Shown here piece after piece: positions 42,758 to 51,800 of a DNA stretch of 64,000 nucleotides (position 1 is the first letter of the stretch; each line of letters begins with the position of its first letter). A model generated the notes under the pieces. That model ran no database searches. It saw only the letters and a program-made list of their open reading frames with translations, and had not been told where the DNA came from. Source of the stretch: Ornithinimicrobium laminariae (GTDB lineage: Bacteria; Actinomycetota; Actinomycetes; Actinomycetales; Dermatophilaceae); the NCBI RefSeq assembly GCF_019457945.1, contig NZ_JAHZSU010000001.1:124001-188000 (forward strand). The letters run 5' to 3'. The position numbers and the translations under genes are program-made.

Positions 42758-43723
42758 CTACAAATCGAGGGTGAGTCGGGCGGACCGGCAGCGAGAGACA
42801 CATATCATCATCACTTCGCCGGATTCACGCTCTTCGGGGTCGAGGACCGAGTCGCGGTGATCCAGATCGCCGGAGATGACCTCGGTCTCACAGGTTCCGC
42901 AGATGCCTTCCAGGCAAGAGCCCAAAACACTCACTCCGGCCTCACGAACGACTTCGAAGACGCTTTGGTCGGCCGCCACTTGCAAGGTCTGCCCTGAGCG
43001 CTCTAGCACCAACTCAAAGGCGGTGTCGGTGGCATCAGCATCTTGTTCCTTGGCGGTGAACCGCTCAAGGTGCAGGCTGCCGGAGGGCCAGTGCGCGCAC
43101 TGCTCTTCCAGCGCGTTGAGCATGCCCTCGGGTCCACATCCATAAACGAGCGTATTCGGGCGAGGCTCGCGCAGAATCTCTGGCAGATCCAAGTGGCCGG
43201 CCTCGTCTTGCGGAACGACCGTGACTCGGTCGCCGTAAGCGGCCAACTCATCCAGAAACGCCATCGAGTCTCGGGTGCGGCCACCGTAGAAGAGTTCCCA
43301 ATCACGCCCGGCCTCTTCGGCCTCGGCAATCATCGGCAGCATAGGTGTGATGCCGATGCCGCCAGCGATGAACAAGTATTTGGCAGATGCGGCGAAGGAA
43401 AAGTGGTTGCGGGGGCCACGCACCGTCAGCGACGCGCCCTGATGCAGGTTGTCGTGCACAAATTGTGAGCCACCCCGGCTCTCAGGGCTCAGCAGGATGC
43501 CGATGCGATACGTCTTGGACTCGGTCGCCGAGCCGCACAGTGAGTATTGCCGGACGAGACCATCTCCCATCACCAGGTCAATGTGTGCCCCAGGAGTCCA
43601 TGGCGGCAAGCTTTCGCCGTCCTGCGCTGCCAAGTGAAGCGAGACGACCCCGTCCGCCTCTTTCACGACGTCGATGACGTTGACTTGCACTTCGGCCTCT
43701 CGGACCACCGTCTGTGTAGCCAT
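42758..43723 (-). CDS. VanB/PDR-type oxidoreductase with 2Fe-2S domain
   Basis: This 321-residue reductase has the order flavin domain (RQYS at 58-61, FMN/FAD binding), NAD domain (GGIGITP at 121-127, CGPEGM at 196-201) and a plant-type ferredoxin domain with cysteines C270, C275, C278 and C308. All are intact. Such single-protein chains feed Rieske oxygenases, but the neighbouring VanA-like protein lacks its cluster, so the P450 of this cluster is the more likely partner. The ATG at 43723 follows CGGAGGAACG. Its promoter carries operator 6. Confidence 0.9.
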   Translation of the reverse strand: MATQTVVREAEVQVNVIDVVKEADGVVSLHLAAQDGESLPPWTPGAHIDLVMGDGLVRQYSLCGSATESKTYRIGILLSPESRGGSQFVHDNLHQGASLTVRGPRNHFSFAASAKYLFIAGGIGITPMLPMIAEAEEAGRDWELFYGGRTRDSMAFLDELAAYGDRVTVVPQDEAGHLDLPEILREPRPNTLVYGCGPEGMLNALEEQCAHWPSGSLHLERFTAKEQDADATDTAFELVLERSGQTLQVAADQSVFEVVREAGVSVLGSCLEGICGTCETEVISGDLDHRDSVLDPEERESGEVMMICVSRCRSARLTLDL

Positions 43724-43746
43724 ACGTTCCTCCGAATTTTGGTTGT

Positions 43747-43762
43747 CGTTTGGCTCCAAACG
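43747..43762 (-). promoter_or_regulatory. Operator 6 of the catabolic regulon
   Basis: CGTTTGGCTCCAAACG is a perfect 7-2-7 palindrome with outer ..TATCGT flank on the minus strand. It overlaps the reductase -10 box. Confidence 0.75.
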
Positions 43763-43788
43763 ATAATCGTCTCAGGATGGTTCGGCAA
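43760..43788 (-). promoter_or_regulatory. Promoter of the reductase / VanA-like operon
   Basis: On the minus strand TTGCCG (43788-43783) and TATCGT (43765-43760) are separated by 17 bp. The -10 shares three bases with operator 6. Confidence 0.6.
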
Positions 43789-43842
43789 CCCTTAATCTGG
43801 GCAGACCAATGCTGCCGGGGTTGCACATGATGAAGTAGTGCC

Positions 43843-45879
43843 ATGAGCAACGATCCGAATCTGTGGCTGGAAGACGTGACCGGCAAGCGCGCGATGGAGT
43901 GGGTGACGGCCCGCAGCGCCGAGGCTGAGGAGGACCTTGAGGCCGAGCCCACCTTTGCTGGCATCCACGCAGACGTTTTGGCGGCATTGCAAGCCGACGA
44001 CCGACTCGCTGTCGTCGCGCAGGCTGGCGACTTTCTTTACAACTTCTGGACCGACGCCGAGCACCCACGGGGATTGTGGCGCCGGACGACGTGGGATTCC
44101 TATCGCAGCGATGCAGTCGAGTGGGACATCTTGTTGGACCTGGACGCGCTGGGCGCCACCGAAGGGGAATCGTGGGTCTGGCATGGGGCGCGATTGTTGC
44201 GCCCCGGCTATCACAAGGTATTGATCACGCTGTCGCCGGGCGGCTCGGACGCTGACGTCACTCGCGAGTTTGATCTGCAGACTCGTGAGTTTGTCGACAA
44301 TGGCTTTGTCCGGCCCGAATCCAAAGGCGGGATCACCTGGCTCGATGCCGACACGACCCTGGTCTTCACCGATGGCGGACCAGGCAGTATGACGTCGTCT
44401 GGCTATCCGCGGACCGTGCGGGAATGGAAGCGCGGCACAGAGCTCCGCGAGGCACCGATCATCTTTGAGGGCGAGACCGAGGACCTCTTGGTGCAAGCCA
44501 GCCACGACCTCACGCCCGGATTTGAGCGGACTACCTTTTGGCGAGCCAAAGACTTCTACACCCACCAGCAATATGTGCTGATTGATGGCGAGCAACGGCT
44601 AATCGATATCCCCGATTCGGCAGAGTCATCATTGCACCGCGAATGGCTCACCATCTTGCTGCGTCATGACTGGGAAATCGGCGACACCACCCACCCCAGT
44701 GGCTCCGTGCTGGTGATCGACTTCGATCAGTTCATGGCTGGTAGCCGCGACTTCCGGGCGGTTTTTGTGCCGGACGCGCACTCCAGTTTGGATGGCTGGG
44801 CTTGGACGAAGAACTACCTCGTCTTAACTGTGCTGCACGATGTGCGTCACCAGGTTCGGGTGATCAACCCCTCCGCGGGCATCAGGGAGGCTCAAGACCT
44901 TGAGTTGGGCGTCGAGGACCTTGCCACGGTCACGCTCGGCCCGGTGGACTCTCGGGAAAGCGATGTCGTCTGGGTCTATGCGACCTCGTTCATCACGCCC
45001 CTGACCGTTGGCTTGTTGGATCTGGCTAGCCCCCAGGCAACCACCGAGATGTTGAAACAAGGCCCCTCGCGGTTCGACTCCACTGGGCTGGCAGTCACCC
45101 AGCACTGGGCCACCTCAGCGGATGGCACCCGCATCCCCTACTTCCAGATCGGCTCCGCAGACCTGGAACTTGATGGGTCGAACCCCACCGTGATGCACGG
45201 TTATGGCGGATTCGAGATCCCCTTGACGCCGGCCTACGACGCCATCACCGGCCTGGCCTGGCTCTCGCGTGGTGGTGTTTATGTCGTAGCCAATATTCGT
45301 GGTGGTGGCGAGTTTGGGCCTGCATGGCACCAGGCGGCATTGCGCGAAAAGCGTGTCCGAGCCTACGAGGACTTTGCGGCGGTAGCGCGTGACCTGGTCA
45401 GTCGCGGGGTGACCTCCGTCGAGCATTTGGGCTGCGTTGGCCGATCCAATGGCGGCCTGCTGGTTGGCAACATGCTCACCGGCTACCCAGACGACTTCGG
45501 TGCCGTCGTCTGCCAGGTGCCGCTGCTCGATATGCACCGATACACCAAGCTACTGGCCGGAGCGTCGTGGATGGCTGAATACGGCGACCCGGATGTCGCT
45601 GAGGACTGGGAATTCTTGGAGGGATATAGCGCCTATCACCGCTTCAATCCCAAGGACAACACTCCCCCGACCTACCTCGCGACGTCCACCAAGGACGACC
45701 GAGTACACCCGGGGCATGCGCGCAAGATGGCCGAGTTGCTGCGAACGGCTGGCAAGGGAGTCACCTATTGGGAGCAAACCGAAGGCGGACACGGCGGCGC
45801 CTCGACTGCTGAGCAAACGGCGCAGTGGCATGCCCTGCCGTGGGCCTTCTTGCACCGCCACCTCGGGAGCGACGACTAG
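43843..45879 (+). CDS. Prolyl oligopeptidase family (S9) serine peptidase
   Basis: The 678-residue protein has an N-terminal beta-propeller region (~70-400) and a C-terminal alpha/beta hydrolase domain. The nucleophile is in GRSNGGLLVG (S535), the acid in TKDDRVHPGH (D618/D619) and the histidine in EGGHGG (H650). GYGGFEIPLTP and NIRGGGEFGPAWH are family landmarks. No signal peptide is seen, so it is probably cytosolic and trims short peptides. No clear ribosome binding site is visible. It is divergent from the reductase gene; operator 6 lies 80 bp upstream, so co-regulation is possible but unproven. Its 3' end overlaps the GNAT gene by 4 bp. Confidence 0.9.
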   Translation: MSNDPNLWLEDVTGKRAMEWVTARSAEAEEDLEAEPTFAGIHADVLAALQADDRLAVVAQAGDFLYNFWTDAEHPRGLWRRTTWDSYRSDAVEWDILLDLDALGATEGESWVWHGARLLRPGYHKVLITLSPGGSDADVTREFDLQTREFVDNGFVRPESKGGITWLDADTTLVFTDGGPGSMTSSGYPRTVREWKRGTELREAPIIFEGETEDLLVQASHDLTPGFERTTFWRAKDFYTHQQYVLIDGEQRLIDIPDSAESSLHREWLTILLRHDWEIGDTTHPSGSVLVIDFDQFMAGSRDFRAVFVPDAHSSLDGWAWTKNYLVLTVLHDVRHQVRVINPSAGIREAQDLELGVEDLATVTLGPVDSRESDVVWVYATSFITPLTVGLLDLASPQATTEMLKQGPSRFDSTGLAVTQHWATSADGTRIPYFQIGSADLELDGSNPTVMHGYGGFEIPLTPAYDAITGLAWLSRGGVYVVANIRGGGEFGPAWHQAALREKRVRAYEDFAAVARDLVSRGVTSVEHLGCVGRSNGGLLVGNMLTGYPDDFGAVVCQVPLLDMHRYTKLLAGASWMAEYGDPDVAEDWEFLEGYSAYHRFNPKDNTPPTYLATSTKDDRVHPGHARKMAELLRTAGKGVTYWEQTEGGHGGASTAEQTAQWHALPWAFLHRHLGSDD

Positions 45880-46718
45880 AGCAGAATGGTGGCAAACGTC
45901 CCGGTCTGCTGAAAACCGACTCGGCGGTATGTCGCGATGGCGGCCGAGTTGTAGTCGTTGACATAGAGGGTCACGGTGGGGGCCACATGTGCCTGGGCAT
46001 AGCGCACCACCGCGGCCATCGCTGCTGGGGCCAAGCCCTGCCCGCGCAAGTGAGGTGCCAGCCATACCCCCTGGATTTGGGCGACCCCGAGCGCCACCGA
46101 GCCTAAATCCGCCTTGAACACGACCTTGCCGTGGTCAGTGCGGATCAACGTGTGCCCCCGCGTGATCAAACTGGCCACTCCACGGCGATATGTCTGATCG
46201 GAGCCGCGGTAGGGCGGGTAGCCAATCTCCTCGGTAAACATGGCGGCTGCTGCGGGAACAACGGCATCCAGATCTGCCAGAGTTGCAGGCCGCACCTGCT
46301 CATCGGTCGGCGCCGTCGCGGGCAACTCCCCCGGACCGATCGTCATCACCGGTTGAGCGCGTCGATATTCACGCCTCGGCTCCCACGCCGGCCCCAGTTT
46401 TGACCAGAGGTCTTGCACTTGATCGGCGGGGCCAAAAACCGATGAGGCCGTCCGACGGCGCTTCATCACCTTGCCAGCGAAAGCCGCCAACGCCGCGGGG
46501 CCGGCGCTCGCGGGCACGATGTTGGCGGAGGCCCAACAAACCGACTCTTGCCCGCCATGGTCATAGCCGTAGGCCACAGGTCGCGCTCCAGAAAGCCCAG
46601 ACTCCACGATGCGCGCGGCGACGAACACGTTACTGATGGGATCCTGAGCACAGACATCGAGGGCCCACGCTCGATCAGCGGGCTCAAGGGGGCGCACCGA
46701 GCCTAGGGATCGCCACAT
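45876..46718 (-). CDS. DUF4081-GNAT acetyltransferase
   Basis: The 280-residue protein has an N-terminal DUF4081-like half (~1-130, LEPADRAWALDVCAQDPISNVFVAAR in pieces) and a C-terminal GNAT domain with the acetyl-CoA loop APHLRGQGLA and VTLYVNDYNSAAIATYRRVGF. In mycobacteria the homologue lies directly next to ispG; here it is about 5 kb away, with the glycerol genes in between. The acetyl acceptor is unknown. The ATG follows GGGAGG at nine bases. Confidence 0.85.
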   Translation of the reverse strand: MWRSLGSVRPLEPADRAWALDVCAQDPISNVFVAARIVESGLSGARPVAYGYDHGGQESVCWASANIVPASAGPAALAAFAGKVMKRRRTASSVFGPADQVQDLWSKLGPAWEPRREYRRAQPVMTIGPGELPATAPTDEQVRPATLADLDAVVPAAAAMFTEEIGYPPYRGSDQTYRRGVASLITRGHTLIRTDHGKVVFKADLGSVALGVAQIQGVWLAPHLRGQGLAPAAMAAVVRYAQAHVAPTVTLYVNDYNSAAIATYRRVGFQQTGTFATILL

Positions 46719-46839
46719 ATTGTTTAGCCTCCCTCATGGACTCGGACGTGTCGATTCTAGGGGTGGCGTAACCTACCTCACATGCGAGACTCTGGGGTGT
46801 CCCGAGTCATCAACTCCATTCCGCCAACGGAAGGCAGCA

Positions 46840-48582
46840 ATGAAAGCCCAAGCGCTGACAGCCAAGTCCCGTCAAGAAGCCTTAGATGCCCTTTCAGCCA
46901 GCGCTGAAGGCGGCCCCGTCATCGACGTTTTGGTGATCGGCGGTGGCGTCACCGGCGCCGGTACCGCGCTGGACTCGGCAACGCGTGGCCTGAACACCGT
47001 CGTTGTTGACGCTCAAGACTGGGCCTCCGGCACGTCGCAGTGGTCCACCAAACTTGTTCACGGTGGCCTGCGCTACTTGCAGATGCTCGACTTCAAATTG
47101 GTCCACGAGGCATTGACCGAACGTGGACTCCTCCTGACCCGCATCGCGCCGCACCTGGTGAAGCCGATGCCATTCCTGATACCGCTTGAGCACCGCATCT
47201 GGCAGCGCGCTTACTACGGCGCTGGGGTGACGCTGTACGACGCACTGGCCAACATCATGCCGGGTCGCCGGGCGCTGCCAATTCACCAACACCGCAGCCG
47301 CAAGGGCCTGGCCAAGAAGTTCCCCGACCTGAAGCACGACCAGGCCATCGGCGCCGTCGAGTACTACGACGCCACCGTGGATGACGCCCGCCTGGTCGCC
47401 ACAATTGTTCGCACGGCCGTGTCCTATGGCGCCAAGGCTGCCACTCGCACCCAGGTCATCGAGATCCTCAAGGATGCTGCTGGCCGCGTCAGTGGCGCTG
47501 TTATGCAGGACCTGGAGACCGGCAACAAGATCACCGCCAAGGTCAACCACGTCATTAACTGCACGGGGGTGTGGACCGACGATGTGGGCACGCTGGCCAA
47601 GACGGATGGCGGCTTGAACGTGCTGGCGTCCAAGGGCATTCACATTGTCGTGCCCCGCGAGCGTCTGAAGGGCACCTCGGGTGTCCTCATCCAGACCGAG
47701 AAGTCGGTTCTCTTCTTCGTGCCGTGGTCGCGCTACTGGCTGATCGGCACCACCGACACCGCGTGGGAGTTGGACCGCCAAAACCCAGTCGCCACCGCCA
47801 CGGACATCGAGTATGTGCTGGAGCACGCCAATGAGGTCCTCAACACTGAGCTGACTCGCGACGACGTCATCGGTTGGTATGCGGGCCTGCGTCCGCTGCT
47901 GCAGCCGGGCACCAAGGAAGGCACCAACTCGGCCAAGGTCAGCCGTGAGCACACCGTCGCCAGCCCCATCCCGGGCCTGACGGTGATCGGCGGCGGCAAG
48001 CTGACGACATACCGGATCATGGCTAAGGACGCCGTTGACTTTGCTTTGGGCAACCGGGCCAAGGAACTGCCCAGCATCACCGACGAGATCCCGCTGTTGG
48101 GTGCCGTCGGCGAGGCCGCCATCCGTCGCCAGATGAAGGTTATCCAGAAGCAGCACGGCTGGAGCGACCAGATGGTCGACCACCTCCTGCACCGCTATGG
48201 CTCGCTCATGCAGGAGTTGTTGGAGTCGATCGAGGAGGATGCTTCACTGGCCAAGCCACTTGAGCACGCCACCGCCTATCTGCGCGCCGAGATCGCCTAT
48301 GCCTGCACCCACGAGGGCGTTGTGCACCTGGAAGACCTCATGTGTCGCCGGACACGTCTGGTGTATGAAGTTCTGCACCAGGGCCAGGAGGCAGTGCCAG
48401 AGATCGCCGACATCGCGGCCGACAAGCTGGGCTGGAGCGATGAGAAAAAGCAGGCTGAAATCGATGCCTATGTCTCTCGGGCGCAGGCCGAGGAGGCCGC
48501 TACCCACGCGGACAGCGACAAGGCCGCTGCCATCCTGCGCAGCCAGGCCGAATCTGTAGCACCTCTGCAGCCCTTGGGCTAG
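46840..48582 (+). CDS. glpD: Glycerol-3-phosphate dehydrogenase (FAD-dependent)
   Basis: The 580-residue flavoprotein oxidises glycerol-3-phosphate to dihydroxyacetone phosphate at the membrane and feeds the quinone pool. The FAD fold VLVIGGGVTGAGTALDSATRGL (~residues 28-49) and WSTKLVHGGLRYLQ follow, with KLTTYRIMAKDAV and a C-terminal helical domain. The ATG at 46840 is chosen because GGAAGGCAGCA precedes it; the open frame upstream is unrelated sequence. It is the first gene of glpD-glpF-glpK. No glp regulator is nearby; an imperfect inverted repeat at 46788-46808 is the only operator-like feature I see upstream. Confidence 0.95.
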   Translation: MKAQALTAKSRQEALDALSASAEGGPVIDVLVIGGGVTGAGTALDSATRGLNTVVVDAQDWASGTSQWSTKLVHGGLRYLQMLDFKLVHEALTERGLLLTRIAPHLVKPMPFLIPLEHRIWQRAYYGAGVTLYDALANIMPGRRALPIHQHRSRKGLAKKFPDLKHDQAIGAVEYYDATVDDARLVATIVRTAVSYGAKAATRTQVIEILKDAAGRVSGAVMQDLETGNKITAKVNHVINCTGVWTDDVGTLAKTDGGLNVLASKGIHIVVPRERLKGTSGVLIQTEKSVLFFVPWSRYWLIGTTDTAWELDRQNPVATATDIEYVLEHANEVLNTELTRDDVIGWYAGLRPLLQPGTKEGTNSAKVSREHTVASPIPGLTVIGGGKLTTYRIMAKDAVDFALGNRAKELPSITDEIPLLGAVGEAAIRRQMKVIQKQHGWSDQMVDHLLHRYGSLMQELLESIEEDASLAKPLEHATAYLRAEIAYACTHEGVVHLEDLMCRRTRLVYEVLHQGQEAVPEIADIAADKLGWSDEKKQAEIDAYVSRAQAEEAATHADSDKAAAILRSQAESVAPLQPLG

Positions 48583-48593
48583 GAGGCACCGGA

Positions 48594-48616
48594 GCGGCCT
48601 GGGGTGATCAGGCCGC
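48594..48616 (+). other. Intercistronic hairpin glpD-glpF
   Basis: GCGGCCT (48594-48600) pairs with AGGCCGC (48610-48616); a second GC-rich inverted repeat follows at about 48632-48656. It lies in the 97-bp gap and may act as a partial terminator or RNA stabiliser. Confidence 0.4.
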
Positions 48617-48679
48617 CCTTAGCACGAACCGCGGCGGTTCCCCGGCCTCCGCGGCCAACTCGGATAGATCGGAGCAGTA

Positions 48680-49408
48680 ATGGGAGACATATTCCTCTCA
48701 GAGGTAATGGGCACAGGAATGCTGACCCTTCTCGGTTGTGGTGTGGTGGCCAACGTCCTTTTGCCTAAGTCAAAGGGCTTCAATGGAGGGTGGCTCCTCA
48801 TCAACTTTGGTTGGGGCCTGGCTGTGTTTGCCGGTGTTTTCGTTGCATTCTCTTCAGGCGCACACATTAACCCCGCGGTAACCGTTGGCCTCCTGGCTAG
48901 TGGGGCCGAAGAGTACGCCGCTGGAATTCCGGTGACTTTCGGCAACACCATGATCTATTTCATCGCTCAAATGATCGGTGCATTCCTCGGTGCGATTCTG
49001 ATGTGGGCTGCTTACAAAGACCACTTCAACGAGGAGGCCGACCCGGCAGCCAAGTTGGGCATCTTCTCGACTGGTCCCGAGATTCGCAACACGACGAGCA
49101 ACCTGATCACCGAAATCATCGGTACCTTCGTGTTGGTTTTCGTCATCATTAGTTTCGGCAACACACCAGACCAGTTGGGCCCGCTAGCGGTCGCTTTGCT
49201 GGTTGTTGGTATTGGCGCCAGCCTCGGTGGCCCCACCGGGTATGCCATCAACCCGGCCCGTGACCTTGGCCCCCGGTTGGCGCATGCGATCTTGCCCATC
49301 AAGGGCAAGGGTGGAAACGACTGGAGCTACTCCTGGATCCCGGTTGCCGGTCCGTTAGTGGGTGGCTTGCTCGGCGGTTTAGCCGCCGCTGCTGTCAGCT
49401 TCGTTTAG
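48680..49408 (+). CDS. glpF: Glycerol uptake facilitator (aquaglyceroporin)
   Basis: The 242-residue MIP channel has six membrane segments and both NPA boxes, HINPAVTVG (N64) and YAINPARDLG (N191). Asp after the second NPA-Arg (NPARD) marks it as a glycerol facilitator rather than a water channel. It lies between glpD and glpK, consistent with glycerol uptake and trapping. Many codons end in T (GGT, GTT), unlike the neighbours, perhaps from high expression. Confidence 0.94.
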   Translation: MGDIFLSEVMGTGMLTLLGCGVVANVLLPKSKGFNGGWLLINFGWGLAVFAGVFVAFSSGAHINPAVTVGLLASGAEEYAAGIPVTFGNTMIYFIAQMIGAFLGAILMWAAYKDHFNEEADPAAKLGIFSTGPEIRNTTSNLITEIIGTFVLVFVIISFGNTPDQLGPLAVALLVVGIGASLGGPTGYAINPARDLGPRLAHAILPIKGKGGNDWSYSWIPVAGPLVGGLLGGLAAAAVSFV

Positions 49409-49482
49409 TCGGCTTGAACTGTGAATCCTGCACGCTTGCAACGCCAGGTCCATCCCTCACACAATGAAGTGGAGTAAACAAC

Positions 49483-51030
49483 ATGACTGATTACGTACTC
49501 TCTATCGACCAGGGCACGACCAGCAGTCGCGCCATCGTATTCACGCACGAAGGCACGATTCACTCCTCAGGCCAACTCGAGCACGAGCAGATTTTCCCCA
49601 AGGCTGGCTGGGTTGAACATGACCCGGCAGAGATTTGGGGCAACGTCCGCGAGGTCGTTGGCCAGGCATTGACTCGTGGAAACTTGACCTACGACAACAT
49701 CGTGGCTGTTGGTATTACCAACCAGCGCGAGACCGCTGTGGTGTGGGACAAGAACACTGGCGAGGCTGTCTACAACGCCATCGTCTGGCAGGACACTCGC
49801 ACCGACAAGATCGCCGCTGAGCTTGGTGGCGACGAGGGTCCGGAGAAGTACAAGGCTAAGGTTGGATTGCCGCTGGCTACCTACTTCGCTGGCCCGAAGG
49901 TCAAGTGGGTCTTGGACAACGTCGAGGGTGCCCGCGAAAAGGCGGAAGCTGGCGACTTGCTCTTTGGCACCACCGACTCTTGGGTTGTTTGGAACATGAC
50001 TGGTGGCCCGGATGGTGGCGTGCACATCACCGACGTCACCAACGCTTCGCGCACCATGCTCATGGACCTTAAGACGCTGAGCTGGGACGAGGGCATCGCA
50101 GCCGACATGGGCATCCCCATGTCGATGCTTCCCGAGATCAAGTCCTCTTCCGAGGTCTATGGCCACGGCCGTAAGGGCGGTTTGGTTCCCGGCGTGCCGA
50201 TCTCTGGCATCTTGGGCGACCAGCAGGCTGCCACCTTCGGTCAGGCTTGCTTCGAAAAGGGTATGTCCAAGAACACCTACGGCACCGGTAACTTCATGTT
50301 GCTCAACACCGGCACCGAGATTGTTCCCAGCGAAAATGGCCTGCTGACCACGGTCTGCTACAAGATCGGTGACCAGGACGCTGTATATGCCCTGGAGGGT
50401 TCCATTGCTGTCAGTGGCTCCCTTGTGCAGTGGCTGCGCGACAACATCGGCATCATCTCCGACGCTCCAGAGATTGAGACGTTGGCCAAGAAGGTCGACG
50501 ACAACGGTGGTTGCTACGTGGTTCCTGCGTTCTCGGGTCTCTTCGCTCCGTACTGGAAGGACGATGCTCGCGGTGCGATCGTGGGTCTGACTCGCTACGT
50601 GAACAAGAATCACATTGCCCGCGCTGCGTTGGAGTCCACCGCGTTCCAGACCCGTGAGGTCCTGGACGCGATGAACGCCGACTCCGGTGTTGATCTGGCT
50701 GAGCTTCGTGTTGACGGCGGCATGGTCGCTAACGAGACGCTAATGCAGTTCCAGGCCGACATTCTCGGCGTGGACGTTGTTCGTCCTGAGGTTGCTGAGA
50801 CCACCGCTCTCGGCGCCGCATACGCAGCCGGAATCGCTGTGGGCTTCTGGGATGGCGAGCAGGATGTCATCGACAATTGGAAGGAAGGCAAGCGCTGGAG
50901 TCCTCAGATGAAGGACAACGAGCAGGCTCGCCTTTACCGCAACTGGAAGAAGGCTGTCACGCGCACCTTCGACTGGGTTGATGAGGACACCGAGGCTGAA
51001 GAGGCTTCGGCTTCCGAAGCTGCTGAGTGA
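49483..51030 (+). CDS. glpK: Glycerol kinase
   Basis: The 515-residue FGGY kinase phosphorylates glycerol to glycerol-3-phosphate. It has [14 protein letters not shown] at the N-terminus, [29 protein letters not shown] and the C-terminal [20 protein letters not shown] (in pieces). A 15-residue acidic Glu/Ala tail ([13 protein letters not shown]) extends past the usual end. The gene is followed by a 23-bp perfect hairpin. Confidence 0.96.
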   Translation: MTDYVLSIDQGTTSSRAIVFTHEGTIHSSGQLEHEQIFPKAGWVEHDPAEIWGNVREVVGQALTRGNLTYDNIVAVGITNQRETAVVWDKNTGEAVYNAIVWQDTRTDKIAAELGGDEGPEKYKAKVGLPLATYFAGPKVKWVLDNVEGAREKAEAGDLLFGTTDSWVVWNMTGGPDGGVHITDVTNASRTMLMDLKTLSWDEGIAADMGIPMSMLPEIKSSSEVYGHGRKGGLVPGVPISGILGDQQAATFGQACFEKGMSKNTYGTGNFMLLNTGTEIVPSENGLLTTVCYKIGDQDAVYALEGSIAVSGSLVQWLRDNIGIISDAPEIETLAKKVDDNGGCYVVPAFSGLFAPYWKDDARGAIVGLTRYVNKNHIARAALESTAFQTREVLDAMNADSGVDLAELRVDGGMVANETLMQFQADILGVDVVRPEVAETTALGAAYAAGIAVGFWDGEQDVIDNWKEGKRWSPQMKDNEQARLYRNWKKAVTRTFDWVDEDTEAEEASASEAAE

Positions 51031-51064
51031 CTCGCTTCTGACTAGCAGGAGAGCCTCCCACGAG

Positions 51065-51115
51065 GCATAGGAGATGGGCCCGAACTGGCGAACAGTTCGG
51101 GCCCATCTCCTATGC
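51065..51115. terminator. 23-bp perfect hairpin after glpK
   Basis: Arms 51065-51087 and 51093-51115 are perfectly complementary with a GCGAA loop, between glpK and the convergent kinase-like gene. Confidence 0.85.
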
Positions 51116-51164
51116 ACAGCACTTTTATGCCCAGTATGTCGGCGCTCCCCCACCGATGAGGACG

Positions 51165-51800
51165 CTAGACCACGGGGTCCTCGGGATCGACTACAAGCAA
51201 GTGGGGCCGCTGCGGGTCGCTTAGATCAACCACCCACCGAGCCTGCTGCGCCGGGGACTGCTCAACGTAGAACTCCCACGCTTTGCTAGCGACGCTGGTG
51301 TCATCGCCGCTGCCAGCAGGATGCACCAGCAACGAAGCGTCCCACAGTGACGTCAACTCCGGTCGATGCAAAAACGGTCCGCTGACGACCAGGATGGCGG
51401 TGTCGCTCGGCTCGATGAGTTGTGGCTCGTCATGAGGGTTGTTGCGGGGATCGATAACCACCTCGCGCCCCTGCTGAAAGGGCGACAGCAAGCCACGGTG
51501 TAACTGTGCGTGGTCGTAGTGCTCGCGGTAGTAGTCCGCACCTGTTGCGGCGGTTTGTGCCGCGCTACCTGGCGCGGTGAAACTCTCCGTCGAAACCCCA
51601 ACGAGGTCCCGGTCAGTGACGGCCGGGGCCAGAGCGAGCAACTCTGCCACCAACTGCCGCTGATGGCGCGAGCCGTCACCGTCAATCGCGACGATGGCTC
51701 GCTCGGTCGGCTTGGTACCGACGATCAAGGACAACAGGTCGACAAGGACCAGTTGGCGGACAGGCAGGAAACCCTGTGCTGGCACCGGTGGACTAGCCAA
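51165..51800 (-). CDS. Uridine-kinase-like protein with degenerate P-loop
   Basis: The 211-residue protein resembles actinobacterial uridine-kinase-family proteins in [19 protein letters not shown], the [20 protein letters not shown] segment and [17 protein letters not shown] (partly quoted). The Walker A position, normally DGP-xxx-GKT, reads [13 protein letters not shown], without the Gly-Lys-Ser/Thr, and the following VDGFH-type motif reads GVSTESF. It therefore probably does not bind ATP as a kinase. A TTG at 51800 overlaps the ispG stop by 8 bp; a GTG at 51785 is an alternative. Function is unknown. Confidence 0.6.
   Translation of the reverse strand: MASPPVPAQGFLPVRQLVLVDLLSLIVGTKPTERAIVAIDGDGSRHQRQLVAELLALAPAVTDRDLVGVSTESFTAPGSAAQTAATGADYYREHYDHAQLHRGLLSPFQQGREVVIDPRNNPHDEPQLIEPSDTAILVVSGPFLHRPELTSLWDASLLVHPAGSGDDTSVASKAWEFYVEQSPAQQARWVVDLSDPQRPHLLVVDPEDPVV

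Noticed and set aside
46894-48192. A 432-codon open frame opposite glpD
   Set aside because: It is fully antisense to the well-conserved glpD gene and has no recognisable motif.
49567-50613. A 348-codon open frame opposite glpK
   Set aside because: Antisense to glpK, which has all kinase motifs; no homology signs in the shadow frame.
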